Assembly (NCBI GenBank): GCA_964651825.1
Contig: CAZYWK010000002.1
Coordinates: 1-64,000, forward strand
Direction: 5' to 3'
DNA length: 64,000 nt
Source: Sva-07 sp964651825
Lineage (GTDB): Bacteria > Actinomycetota > Acidimicrobiia > Acidimicrobiales > Ilumatobacteraceae
Shown here piece by piece: positions 25,101 to 34,207 of this stretch. Every line of letters begins with the position of its first letter. The first letter of the stretch is position 1. Both the position numbers and the translations under genes were made by a program. Under the pieces are notes generated by a model that had not been told where the DNA came from, searched no databases, and saw only the letters and a program-made list of their open reading frames with translations.

Positions 25101-25541
25101 GTGGACGCGACGTTGACGATCGGGGAGGTGGCTCAGCGGACGGGGGTGGCCACGTCCGCGATGCGCTTCTACGAGGACCAGGGGTTGGTGCACTCGGAAC
25201 GGACCGAGGTCGGTCACCGTCGCTACCCGCGCGCGGTGATCCGTCGGGTCTCGTTCATCCGGGCCGCCCAGGAGGTCGGGCTCAGCTTGGAAGAGGTTCG
25301 TGCCTCACTGGCGACACTGCCCGACGGGCGCACCCCGAACGAAGCCGACTGGGCCCGGCTCGCCGCCGAGTGGCGGCCGAGGCTCGACGCTCGCATCGCC
25401 ATGCTCGAACGCCTCCGCGACAAGCTCGACGGCTGCATCGGCTGCGGGTGCCTGTCGCTCAAGCACTGCCAGCTGTTCAACGCCGGCGACCGCGCCGGCG
25501 AGCGGGGCGCCGGCCCCCGCTACGTGATCGACGGCGACTGA
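25101..25541 (+). CDS. soxR: SoxR, redox-sensing MerR-family regulator
   Basis: The protein has 146 residues. The MerR HTH occupies the N-terminus (LTIGEVAQRTGVATSAMRFY, residues 5-24). The [2Fe-2S] cluster motif C-x2-C-x-C-x5-C is intact: Cys112, 115, 117 and 123 in GCIGCGCLSLKHC. SoxR senses redox-cycling compounds or oxidised cluster state. GTG 25101 was chosen because TAGCGT ends 7 nucleotides upstream (a GTG at 25092 is inside that hexamer). A SoxR box in its own promoter suggests autoregulation. The convergent ABC exporter may be a target only if it carries its own box, which I did not see. Confidence 0.93.
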   Translation: MDATLTIGEVAQRTGVATSAMRFYEDQGLVHSERTEVGHRRYPRAVIRRVSFIRAAQEVGLSLEEVRASLATLPDGRTPNEADWARLAAEWRPRLDARIAMLERLRDKLDGCIGCGCLSLKHCQLFNAGDRAGERGAGPRYVIDGD

Positions 25542-27346
25542 CCGCCGCTGACCCACGCCGACCACAGCGCGCCGTAGTGGCCCTCGGTCGCCACCAACTC
25601 GTCGTGCGAGCCGCGCTCGACGACCCGGCCGTGGTCGATCACGAGGATCTGGTCGGCCAGGCGGGCCTGGGTCAAGCGGTGGGCGACCACGACCGACGTG
25701 CGGCCGGCGAGGACGCGCTCGGCGGCGATCTCGAGGATCCGTGCACCGGCCGAGCCGGCCTCGGCGGTCGCTTCGTCGAGGATCACCATCGCCGGGTCGA
25801 GCAGGGCGATGCGCGCGAGCGCCAGTTGCTGGCTCTGTGTCGCGCTCAGCCGCTGGCCGCCGGCGCCGACCACGGTCGACAAGCCGTCCGGCAACCGGTC
25901 CACCCAGTCGAGGGCGTCGACCACGGCCAGCACGTCGCGGAGCTCCGCGTCGGTCGCTCCGGGGCGGACGAGCCGGAGGTCGGATGCCAGCGCCCCGGCG
26001 AACACGTGCACCTCCTGGGTGACGAGACCGATCGTCCGCGCCGCTGACCCGAGCTCCGCCACCGGTTGCCCGTCGATCGTGACGCGCCCGGTCGTCGGCG
26101 GGTGGATGCCGGCGATGAGCTTGGCGAGGGTGGTCTTGCCGGCCCCGCTCGCACCGACGAGAGCGATGCGCTCGCCGGGTGCGATCGTGAGGTCGACGTC
26201 GACCAGCACGGGATGGCCCGGGCGATATTCATAGCTGACCCCGGTGACCTCGACGGTCGGTGGGGCGAGGTCGGTGCGCCAGGCGACGTTCGTCGCCGAG
26301 GGGGCTACGTCGGATGCGGCGACTGGATGCGCCGGGCGCAACTGGAGCACACCGACGAGACGGGCCATGGCGGCGGCCGCGCTCTGCGCCTCGTCGAACC
26401 GGCCGAGCAAGCTGTTCACCGGGTCGAAGAGCCGGTGGAAGTAGAAGGCAGCGGCGGTCGCGGCGCCGACGGTCGCCATGCCGTTGCGCACGAGCACGTA
26501 CCCGGTCGCCAGCACCGCGGTCATCCCGATGACCTCGGCGATGTTCAGCCGCCCGTAGAAGCGGGTGCTCATCCGGATCGCCTCGAGCTGGTACGACACC
26601 GCGGACATCGAGCGGTCGGCCACGAGCCGCTGGTGGGTGGGCTGTGTGCGCAACGCTCGCACCGTCGATGCGCCGCCGAGCGATTCGAGCAACTGCTGCG
26701 CCCGTGCCCCGTCGGCCACCCGCGACGCGGCATACACGGGGCCCGACCGCCGGAGGTACCAACGCAGCGTGTGGAGCTGCACGGGGATCGCGATCGCCGC
26801 CGCCAGCCCGAAGCGCCAGTCGAGCGCGGCGAGCCCGAGGAACGTCAGTGCGATGGTGAAGCCTGCCGACGCGAGCGTCGGGAGGACCTCCGAGACAGCC
26901 TCGCCGACCATCCGCACATCCTCGGACAGCCGCGACACGAGATCCCCACGGCCCGCGCGCTCGATCGTGCCGAGCTCGAGGTCGAGGGCTCGGTCCATGA
27001 CGTCCTCGCGCAGCTCGGCCACGGTCGACTCGCCGACGCGGGCGATCAGCAGGTCGCCCCAGGCGGTCAGCACGGCGCTGACGACGGCCGCGGCGACGAG
27101 TACGCCGGTGAGCAGGACGATCGTGTCGTGGGCGTCGTCGCCGAGCACGGTGTCGACCATCCCGCCGAGCACGGCCGGAGCGATCAGCCCGCTCGCGGCG
27201 GCCGCGGCCGTCACCACGATCGCCAGGCCCGTCGGCGCGCGTCGCGTGCGGAGCATCGCGCCGAGCACATGGCGCGTCTCGGCGCCGCTCGCCGTCGGGA
27301 GCAACACGCCCCCGCGCGACGCCGTGGGGTCGAGCTCAATGGTCAT
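25520..27346 (-). CDS. Heterodimeric ABC exporter subunit, intact Walker A, altered signature motif
   Basis: The 608-residue protein has an N-terminal six-helix membrane domain and a C-terminal ATPase. Walker A is canonical (GASGAGKTT) and Walker B reads AMVILDEAT, but the ABC signature LSGGQ is replaced by LSATQ (LSATQSQQLALAR). The partner gene has the reverse pattern, so only one composite ATP site should be catalytically competent, as known for many heterodimeric exporters. ATG 27346 overlaps the partner's stop (ATGA). Its 3' end overlaps convergent soxR by 22 bases. Confidence 0.9.
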   Translation of the reverse strand: MTIELDPTASRGGVLLPTASGAETRHVLGAMLRTRRAPTGLAIVVTAAAAASGLIAPAVLGGMVDTVLGDDAHDTIVLLTGVLVAAAVVSAVLTAWGDLLIARVGESTVAELREDVMDRALDLELGTIERAGRGDLVSRLSEDVRMVGEAVSEVLPTLASAGFTIALTFLGLAALDWRFGLAAAIAIPVQLHTLRWYLRRSGPVYAASRVADGARAQQLLESLGGASTVRALRTQPTHQRLVADRSMSAVSYQLEAIRMSTRFYGRLNIAEVIGMTAVLATGYVLVRNGMATVGAATAAAFYFHRLFDPVNSLLGRFDEAQSAAAAMARLVGVLQLRPAHPVAASDVAPSATNVAWRTDLAPPTVEVTGVSYEYRPGHPVLVDVDLTIAPGERIALVGASGAGKTTLAKLIAGIHPPTTGRVTIDGQPVAELGSAARTIGLVTQEVHVFAGALASDLRLVRPGATDAELRDVLAVVDALDWVDRLPDGLSTVVGAGGQRLSATQSQQLALARIALLDPAMVILDEATAEAGSAGARILEIAAERVLAGRTSVVVAHRLTQARLADQILVIDHGRVVERGSHDELVATEGHYGALWSAWVSGGQSPSIT

Positions 27347-29058
27347 CGGAGCACGAGCTCCCGGTAGCGGGCATTCCGTTCGAGCAGCTCGTCGTGTGTC
27401 CCGGCGTCGGCCGGATCGGCGCCAGGATCGAGGAACACCACCCGGTCGCACGCCGCCAGCAGGACAGGGCTCGATGCGATCAACACCGTCGTCAGGCCGG
27501 TCCGGATCTCGCGCAGGCGCGCCGCGATCGACGTTTCGGTGACGCTGTCGATCGCCGTGGTGGGTTCGTGCAGGACGAGGATCGGAGCCTCGGTGGCCAG
27601 CGCCCGGGCGAGCAGGACACGCTGGCGCTGGCCGCCCGACAACGCGCTCCCGCGCTCGCCGACATCGGCGGCCATGCCGTCACGGAGCTCGTCGGCCAGT
27701 TCGTCGACCGCGGCCGCCCTGCTCGCGGCCGCAGCCGTGGTCGGTGAAGCCGCCACGCTCGCGATCGACTCGGCGATCGTGCCGGAGAACAGCTCGGCGT
27801 CGTGATCGGCGAGCACGATCGATCGGCGCAGCGCGTCGGGGTCGAGCTCGGGGAAGGCGAGGTCGGCGATCGTGACGGTGCCAGTCAGCGGGTCACGTGT
27901 CCGGCCGACGAGGTCGGCCACGGCCAGCGCGTCGGTGGCGTCGACGGCGACGACACCGAGCAGTTCCCCCTCGCGCACGTCGAGGTCGACCGCGTGCGAG
28001 CCCGGTGCGCTCGCCTGGCGCAGCCGGACCGGTCCCGGGCGGGCAGGATCCGGGACCGGACGGTCGCCAGCCAGCAGCGGTGGGTCGTTCAAGATCGTGG
28101 AGATGCGCGTGGCCGATGCCCGGGCGGAGGCGAGGTGCATCCCCATCCACGACAGGGTCGAGAACGGGTCCTGGATGAACTGGGCCAGGCCGATGACGGC
28201 GACCAGCTCGCCGACGCGGATCGTGCCGTCGGCTGCCATCCAACCCGCGACGAGGGCGACGATCGCCAGGAACAGACCGGGCAGGAGCACGGTGCCGGCC
28301 TCGTACCAGGCACGACCGGACGCGGCGCGCAGCGACGCGCCGAGCGAGTCCCGGCTCGTCACCCGGTACCGGTCACTCGCTGCTCGCTCGGCGCCGAGAC
28401 CCTTGACGACGCGCAACCCGCTGACAAGGTCGGTCGCGAGAGCGCTCGCCTCGGCGGCCGCGTTCTGCTCGGCGAGCAGCCGCCGCTCGACGGGCCGGCT
28501 CGCCACGTGCATGACGTACAGCACGACTGGAACGGCAACGAGCAGGAAGATCGTCAACGGGATCGAGACGAGCACGAGCGCCACCGTCGCGACTCCGAGC
28601 GCGGCGAACGCGGCGGCGGTCACCCCGACGATCCAGGCGAGCTCGGCCACGTTGTCGACATCGGCGGTCGCCGTGCTGAGCGCGTCACCGGAGCGACTCT
28701 CCCCGCCCGCGCTACCGCGTGGGTCGAGTGCCCGTTCGGTGATCAGGAGCCGCAGCTCGTGGGCGGCGAGCGAGGCGTTGCGCTGGCTGGCGCGGGCGCC
28801 GAATCGGTAGCACGACGACAGCCACGCGAACACCGCCACCAGAACGGCGAGCCAGCGTACGAGCGCGGTGGCGTCGGAGGTCTCGATCGCCCGGTCGATC
28901 ACCACGCCGATGACCACCGGCACGAGCGCCTCGCCGGCCATGTGGCCCATGAGCAGCAGTGACGCGGCGATCACGCGTCGCCCACGCCCACCTCCACGGA
29001 GCGGGAACCACAGCAACGATCGGCCGTTCGGGCTCGGAGGGTGGAGGGGCCGGCGCAC
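27343..29058 (-). CDS. Heterodimeric ABC exporter subunit, degenerate Walker A and Walker B
   Basis: This protein has about 571 residues with a membrane domain followed by an ATPase domain. Where Walker A should be, the sequence reads GVVAVDATDALAVAD, lacking the GKS/T lysine, and Walker B ends in LVLHEPT, with His in place of the Asp. The signature motif LSGGQRQRVLLARAL is perfect. It would supply the functional signature to the partner's intact Walker A site. Start is uncertain: GTG 29058 is used, GTG 28974 is later; the open frame further upstream overlaps the divergent phosphotransferase. Substrate unknown. Confidence 0.87.
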   Translation of the reverse strand: MRRPLHPPSPNGRSLLWFPLRGGGRGRRVIAASLLLMGHMAGEALVPVVIGVVIDRAIETSDATALVRWLAVLVAVFAWLSSCYRFGARASQRNASLAAHELRLLITERALDPRGSAGGESRSGDALSTATADVDNVAELAWIVGVTAAAFAALGVATVALVLVSIPLTIFLLVAVPVVLYVMHVASRPVERRLLAEQNAAAEASALATDLVSGLRVVKGLGAERAASDRYRVTSRDSLGASLRAASGRAWYEAGTVLLPGLFLAIVALVAGWMAADGTIRVGELVAVIGLAQFIQDPFSTLSWMGMHLASARASATRISTILNDPPLLAGDRPVPDPARPGPVRLRQASAPGSHAVDLDVREGELLGVVAVDATDALAVADLVGRTRDPLTGTVTIADLAFPELDPDALRRSIVLADHDAELFSGTIAESIASVAASPTTAAAASRAAAVDELADELRDGMAADVGERGSALSGGQRQRVLLARALATEAPILVLHEPTTAIDSVTETSIAARLREIRTGLTTVLIASSPVLLAACDRVVFLDPGADPADAGTHDELLERNARYRELVLR

Positions 29059-29131
29059 GGCGAACGACGATACGGGCCTGCCGGGGTTCCGGTTCGTTGC
29101 CACGCGCCGCGGAGGCGACAATGTCGGGGTG

Positions 29132-29158
29132 ATGGCACGACTGGACCCGCGAGCGTGA
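29132..29158 (+). CDS. Possible 8-codon leader ORF coupled to the phosphotransferase
   Basis: ATG 29132 opens an 8-codon frame (MARLDPRA) whose TGA overlaps the GTG start of the next gene (GTGA). A GACAAT hexamer at 29117-29122 ends 9 nucleotides before this ATG, so the mRNA could begin at it and the phosphotransferase be reached by re-initiation. Confidence 0.3.
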   Translation: MARLDPRA

Positions 29159-30210
29159 TCGGTGACCACGGCTCGGTCGCCGGCTTCGACGTGCCGACGA
29201 TCGAGCGGTGGCTGGCGACGGTGACCGAGGTCGAGCCGCCGATCACCTGGACTCGTCTGCCCGGCGGGCACTCGAACCTCACGTACCTGCTGGTCGATGG
29301 CGCCGGTCGCGAGCGCGTCGTGCGCCGGCCACCGCAAGGCGAACTGTTGCCCAAGGCCCACGACATGTGGCGCGAGTACCGCATCATCGACGCGCTCTGG
29401 CCGACGCCGGTTCCCGTCGCCGAACCGATCGCCTACTGCGACGACCGCTCGATCGCCGAGACGCACTTCTACGTGATGGGCAAGGCCGAGGGTCGGGCGC
29501 TCTATTCCGGCGCCGAGGTGGCCCCGTGGCTCGACCTGCCGGCCCGCCGGCGGGCGGGTGACTCGTTCATCGATGTCCTCGCCGCACTGCACTCGATCGT
29601 TCCGGCCGATGTCGGTCTCGACGACCTCGGCCGTCACGACGGCTACGTCGCCCGGCAGCTCCGCACGTGGTACGGCTCGTGGACCGCCTCGGTGGAGCAC
29701 GCCGGCCACGACGACCCGCGGGTGCACACCCTGCACGACGAGTTGTCGAACGCCATCCCGGTCGCGGGACCGGCGCGCGTCGTGCACGGCGACTACGGCC
29801 CGCACAACAGCCTGTTCTCCTCCACCGGTGACGTCACGGCGGTGCTCGACTGGGAGATCGCGACGCTCGGCGATCCGCTGGCCGACTTCGCCTACACCCT
29901 GAACGCCTGGGTCGAGCCGAACGACTCGGCCGCCGGCGTCGATCCTGCGACGGCGTTGCCCGGGTTCCCGGGCCGGGCCGAGCTGATCGATCGATACGCG
30001 GCGGCCACCGGTGCGGATCTGCGCGACCTCGGCTTCTATCGCTCGTTCAACATGTGGAAGACGGCCTGCATCCTGCATGGCGTGTACGCCCGCTACCGGG
30101 CCGGCCAGAAGGACAGCACCGGTGTCGACCTCGACGGCCTCTACCAGCGCATGCTCGGTGCCGTCGACGGAGCCGCCGCGATGTGGGAGCAGTCGGGCCG
30201 ATCGGCGTGA
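29155..30210 (+). CDS. APH-fold phosphotransferase (ACAD10/choline-kinase-like)
   Basis: The 351-residue kinase-like protein has the nucleotide region LPGGHSNLTYLLVDGAG, the catalytic loop VVHGDYGPHNSLFSS and the metal-binding VLDWEIATLGDPLADFAY. This subgroup is often found beside acyl-CoA dehydrogenases and may phosphorylate hydroxyacyl intermediates; here it precedes galK instead. GTG 29155 overlaps the stop of an 8-codon ORF, and its own stop overlaps the galK GTG. The substrate is unknown. Confidence 0.85.
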   Translation: MIGDHGSVAGFDVPTIERWLATVTEVEPPITWTRLPGGHSNLTYLLVDGAGRERVVRRPPQGELLPKAHDMWREYRIIDALWPTPVPVAEPIAYCDDRSIAETHFYVMGKAEGRALYSGAEVAPWLDLPARRRAGDSFIDVLAALHSIVPADVGLDDLGRHDGYVARQLRTWYGSWTASVEHAGHDDPRVHTLHDELSNAIPVAGPARVVHGDYGPHNSLFSSTGDVTAVLDWEIATLGDPLADFAYTLNAWVEPNDSAAGVDPATALPGFPGRAELIDRYAAATGADLRDLGFYRSFNMWKTACILHGVYARYRAGQKDSTGVDLDGLYQRMLGAVDGAAAMWEQSGRSA

Positions 30211-31361
30211 GCGGCGCGTTCGAGCGCGCGGCGGCGATCCATCGTCGGCGGTGGGGTGAGCCGGGTCGCGCGGCGCGTGCGCCCGGGCGGGTGAACCTGA
30301 TCGGTGAGCACACCGACTACAACGACGGGTGGACGTTGCCGATGGCCCTTCCGGTCGACACCGTCGTGGTGGCGAGCGACGACGGTGATCCGGTCCGCGG
30401 CGCGGTCGTCATCGAGTCGGAAGGTTTCGGCACCGCGACCATCGACCCGTCGACCGCGGCTCGCGCCGACGGGGCGGACCCGAACTCGGCGTGGGCGATC
30501 CACGTCCGCGGCGTCGTCGAGTTGCTCGGGTCCACGGGGGTGCCGGCGGGCGGTTGGCGGGCGGCGATCGCGACCGACATCCCCACCGGTGCCAGCCTGT
30601 CGTCGTCGGCCGCGCTCGAGGTGGCGCTGATCACGATGCTGCTCGATCGGGCCGGCACGTCGTGGTCGCCGGTCGAGATCGCCCGGCTCGGCCAGCGGGT
30701 GGAGAACGAGGCCGTCGGGCTGCCGAGCGGCATCATGGACCAGCTGATCTCGGCCGGTGCCGTCGCCGGCCACGCCAGCCTGATGGACTGCCGCTCGCTC
30801 GAGCTCACGCCGAAGCGCATGCCGGCGTCGGTCGTCGTCGCGATCCTCGACACCGGGACGCGTCGCGTGCTCGCCGACGCGGCCTACGCCGACCGCCGGG
30901 CGAGCTGCGAACGGGCGGCGGCGGCGATGGGGGTCACGTCCTTGCGCGACGCCAACGGCAACCGCCTCGACGCGATCGGCGACGAAACCGACCGCCGCCG
31001 AGCACGGCACGTGCTCACCGAGAACGCCCGCACGCTGGTCGCCGCCGATGCGCTCGAGCGTGGGGACATCGCCCGCTGCGGTGAGCTGATGTCGGCGAGC
31101 CATGCCAGCCTGCGCGACGACTTCGAGGTGTCGGCTCCGGCCCTCGACCGGATCGTCGACGTCGCTCGTTCGGCGCCCGGTTGTGTCGGCGCCCGGATGA
31201 CCGGTGGGGGGTTCGCCGGCTGCGCGGTGGCGCTCGTCGAAGCCGATCGGGCCGATGCCTTCACCGACGTCGTGTCGGCCGGCTACCGCTTCGAGGACCG
31301 GCGGGCGCGGGTCTGGCTCGCCACGCCGGCCGCCGGTGCGTCGACGATCCCGATCCGGTAG
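30207..31361 (+). CDS. galK: Galactokinase
   Basis: GalK phosphorylates alpha-D-galactose at C1 (Leloir pathway). The 384-residue GHMP kinase shows the galactose signature GRVNLIGEHTDYNDGWTLPM, the ATP loop PTGASLSSSAALEVA, the segment PSGIMDQ and the C-terminal GARMTGGGFAGCAVAL. Its GTG overlaps the preceding kinase stop (GTGA). It is convergent with lacZ, overlapping its 3' end by 79 bases. Confidence 0.95.
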   Translation: MSGAFERAAAIHRRRWGEPGRAARAPGRVNLIGEHTDYNDGWTLPMALPVDTVVVASDDGDPVRGAVVIESEGFGTATIDPSTAARADGADPNSAWAIHVRGVVELLGSTGVPAGGWRAAIATDIPTGASLSSSAALEVALITMLLDRAGTSWSPVEIARLGQRVENEAVGLPSGIMDQLISAGAVAGHASLMDCRSLELTPKRMPASVVVAILDTGTRRVLADAAYADRRASCERAAAAMGVTSLRDANGNRLDAIGDETDRRRARHVLTENARTLVAADALERGDIARCGELMSASHASLRDDFEVSAPALDRIVDVARSAPGCVGARMTGGGFAGCAVALVEADRADAFTDVVSAGYRFEDRRARVWLATPAAGASTIPIR

Positions 31362-34207
31362 GCGAACTCGTAGCGGCCGGTCGGGAGACGGTACGGCGCG
31401 AGAACGTCGGGACCGCAGCTCGCGGTGCCGAGGCCACGGTGGGCGACATCGAGGCACACGACGAGACCCTCACGGCCAACGCTCAGCTCGCTGGCGTTCC
31501 GCGTCGCCAGCAGCTCGGCCGCGGTGTGACGGACCGCCGACATGTGGAGCGCCGCCGGCTCGATCACCTCGATGCGGATCGCGTCGCCGCGGACACCGTC
31601 GATCAGTTCGAGCCAGCGGCAGTCGGTGCGCAGGCCGAACTCCTGCGGCACGAGGTAGGGCAGCTCGTCGGGCGCACCGTCCCAGGTCGCCAGCATCGCC
31701 GACCGGTTTCGGTCGGGGTAGTTCTCGTGCGGCCCGCGGCCGAACCAGCGCAGCCGCTCGAAGCGCGACGGCACGGTGAACGTCACGCCGATGCGCGGCA
31801 GGTCGGCCAGCTCCTCGGGTACCTCGACCGCATGCCGATGGATCGACCAGCCACCGTCGGCGGCGACCTCGTGCTCGTGAGTGACCAGCTCGTCGGCCGG
31901 TCGTCGATCGAGCCCGGCCTCCGACCATCGTCGCCAGGCTGCCGGCCAGGCGCGGTCGGCCAACAGCTTGAAACCGTCGTTGTCGACCGGCGCCCGGAAC
32001 AGGTTGAGAGTCGGTGCCGACCAGGGAGCGTCATCGATGGAACGGGTGGGGCGGGCGCGCCGAGCAGTCGGTCGAGCCGTCCGGAGCATCACCTCGTCCC
32101 ACGAGCTCAGGTGGCCGGCCGGCGCGAACCAGGTATCGACCGTCGTCACCCAGCGCACGAGCAGCGACACGTCGCCACGTCCGGCGGGTGCCGAGACGGG
32201 GAGGGGCACGGTGGCCGATGCGTGCGGCCCGACCGTCGGCATCGCGAGAGTGCCGCGCTCGACGATCGCGCCGTCGACCACCAGCTCCCAGTCGGCGCGG
32301 AGGTCGTCGAGCGTCGTGAACGACCGGCGGTTCGTCACCCGCAGCCCGCCGCGGACCTTGGTCACCGCGACCGGCCGGTACACCCACGCCAGCTCGCGCA
32401 TCGCGGGGTGCGGCTCGTGGTCGGACGACACCAGCCCGTCGGCGACGAAGTTGCCGTCGTTGGGCTCGTCGCCGAACATCCCGCCGTAGGCGAGGCGGCT
32501 CGTGCCGTCGGGGAGGTGCTGACGCAACCCGTGGTCCTTCCACTCCCACACGAATCCGCCCTGCAGGCCCGGCGTCGCGTCGATCACGTCCCAGTAGTCG
32601 GCCAGCGACCCGTTGCTGTTGCCCATCGCGTGGCTGTACTCGCACATGATCAGCGGCCGCGTGCCGAGGCCCGACTCGCCGTAGCCGCGGATCGCCTCGA
32701 TCGTCGGGTACATCGGGCACACGAGGTCGCTCGCGACCAGCCCCCCGTCGGCCCAGCCGGTGTGGAACACGGCGCCCTCGTAGTGCAGCGGCCGCGTCGG
32801 ATCGACCGCCCGGATCCAGCCGGCCAGCGCGTCGTGGTTGGGCCCGTAGCCGCTCTCGTTGCCGAGGCTCCAGGCGATGATCGAGGGGTGGTTGCGGTCG
32901 CGTTGCACCATCCGCGCGCCGCGCTCCAACCAGGTCGCGCGATACGTCGGGTCGTGGCACAGGCTCGTGTTGTAGGCGTGGCTCTCGATGTTGGCCTCGT
33001 CGATCACGTACATGCCGAGCTCGTCGCACAGGTCGTAGAACGCCGAGTCGTTCGGGTAGTGCGAGGTGCGGACGGCGGTGATGTTGTGCCGTCGCATCAG
33101 TTCGAGGTCGGCCTGCAGGTCGGCGACGGTGACCGCGGTGCCGCGGTCGGGATGGTGGTCGTGCCGGTTGACGCCGAAGATCCGGATCGGGCGCCCGTTG
33201 ACGAGCAGCTGCCGGTCCGCGATCTCGACCCGCCGCACCCCGACGAGCTGGCGCTCGGTCTGGACGACGCGGCCGCGGACGTCGAGGAGTTCAGCGACGA
33301 CGGTGTAGCGGTCCGGCGTCTCCGCACTCCACGGCCGCGCCTCGTCGAGCGTCCAACCGTTCGTGACGTGGTGTCCGGTGAACACGTACGCCTGCTCGTG
33401 CCGGAACGGCACCGCTGCGACCTGCCGGTCACCGACGGGCCGGCCGTCAGGGTCGACCAGTGTGGCCGACACGGTCCAGCCGTCCGCTGGCGTGCCGTTG
33501 AAGTCGACCACGGTCGTCGCCTCGATGGTGCCGGCGCCGGTCGACGGCTCGAAGTCGGTCGTGACGGCGAGCTCGTGGATCGACACCGCGCCGAGCGACT
33601 CGATCCACACCGAGCGGTGCAACCCGGCCATCCACCACTGGTCCTGATCTTCGACGTAGCTCTGCGCGCTGTAGCGGACGACGACGATCGCGACGTGATT
33701 CACGCCGGCCGTGACGACACCGGTGACGTCGTACTCGCTCGGCAACCGGCTGTCGGTTCCGTAGCCGGCGAAGCCCCCGTTGACGTAGACGGCGTGGACG
33801 CTCTCGGCGCCATCGACGTGCAGGATCGTGCGCCGCCGGACCCAGCTCTTCGGGAGATCGAACGAGCGCCGGTACACGCCGGTCGGGTTGCGGTCGGCGA
33901 GCCGTGGCGGCGGGCCCGGGAACGGCATCTGGACGTTCGTGTAGTGGGGGAGATCCACCTCACCAGGACCGAGCTGCTGCATCGTCCAGTTTCCTGGCAC
34001 CTCCAGCGGCACGGTGCGACGGCGCGGCCCGCCGGCGAGCGCGGCCGGCGTCACGTCGTCGGGATGCTCGAACAACTCGAACGACCACTCGCCGTCGAGC
34101 GACCGTCGCCGCGTGCCTGTGCGCGGCACGTGCATCGGGCGACGACCGAGTTGCACCGTGGACGGGTCGGCCCACGGCCGCATGGCGCCGATGACCGGAA
34201 GTGTCAC
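31283..34207 (-). CDS. lacZ: Beta-galactosidase, glycoside hydrolase family 2
   Basis: LacZ hydrolyses lactose and other beta-galactosides. The 974-residue protein keeps the five-domain LacZ order: sugar-binding start LDGEWSFELFEHP, the TIM barrel with acid/base Glu in WSLGNESGYGPNHDAL (near residue 450) and nucleophile Glu in IMCEYSHAMGNSNG (near residue 520), and a C-terminal domain ending RFGRGPHENYPDR-like (here WFGRGPHENYPDRNRSA). GTG 34207 overlaps the galT stop (GTGA). No signal peptide, so lactose must be imported. The last 26 codons overlap galK. Confidence 0.94.
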   Translation of the reverse strand: MTLPVIGAMRPWADPSTVQLGRRPMHVPRTGTRRRSLDGEWSFELFEHPDDVTPAALAGGPRRRTVPLEVPGNWTMQQLGPGEVDLPHYTNVQMPFPGPPPRLADRNPTGVYRRSFDLPKSWVRRRTILHVDGAESVHAVYVNGGFAGYGTDSRLPSEYDVTGVVTAGVNHVAIVVVRYSAQSYVEDQDQWWMAGLHRSVWIESLGAVSIHELAVTTDFEPSTGAGTIEATTVVDFNGTPADGWTVSATLVDPDGRPVGDRQVAAVPFRHEQAYVFTGHHVTNGWTLDEARPWSAETPDRYTVVAELLDVRGRVVQTERQLVGVRRVEIADRQLLVNGRPIRIFGVNRHDHHPDRGTAVTVADLQADLELMRRHNITAVRTSHYPNDSAFYDLCDELGMYVIDEANIESHAYNTSLCHDPTYRATWLERGARMVQRDRNHPSIIAWSLGNESGYGPNHDALAGWIRAVDPTRPLHYEGAVFHTGWADGGLVASDLVCPMYPTIEAIRGYGESGLGTRPLIMCEYSHAMGNSNGSLADYWDVIDATPGLQGGFVWEWKDHGLRQHLPDGTSRLAYGGMFGDEPNDGNFVADGLVSSDHEPHPAMRELAWVYRPVAVTKVRGGLRVTNRRSFTTLDDLRADWELVVDGAIVERGTLAMPTVGPHASATVPLPVSAPAGRGDVSLLVRWVTTVDTWFAPAGHLSSWDEVMLRTARPTARRARPTRSIDDAPWSAPTLNLFRAPVDNDGFKLLADRAWPAAWRRWSEAGLDRRPADELVTHEHEVAADGGWSIHRHAVEVPEELADLPRIGVTFTVPSRFERLRWFGRGPHENYPDRNRSAMLATWDGAPDELPYLVPQEFGLRTDCRWLELIDGVRGDAIRIEVIEPAALHMSAVRHTAAELLATRNASELSVGREGLVVCLDVAHRGLGTASCGPDVLAPYRLPTGRYEFAYRIGIVDAPAAGVASQTRARRSSKR

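Noticed and set aside
25520..27346. ABC exporter as a direct SoxR target
   Set aside because: The exporter is convergent with soxR and transcribed from near 29058; I saw no SoxR box at that end.
27343..30078. Leftward frame of 911 codons covering the second ABC subunit
   Set aside because: Residues upstream of about 29058 are the antisense of the phosphotransferase gene; recognisable ABC exporter sequence starts only after that.
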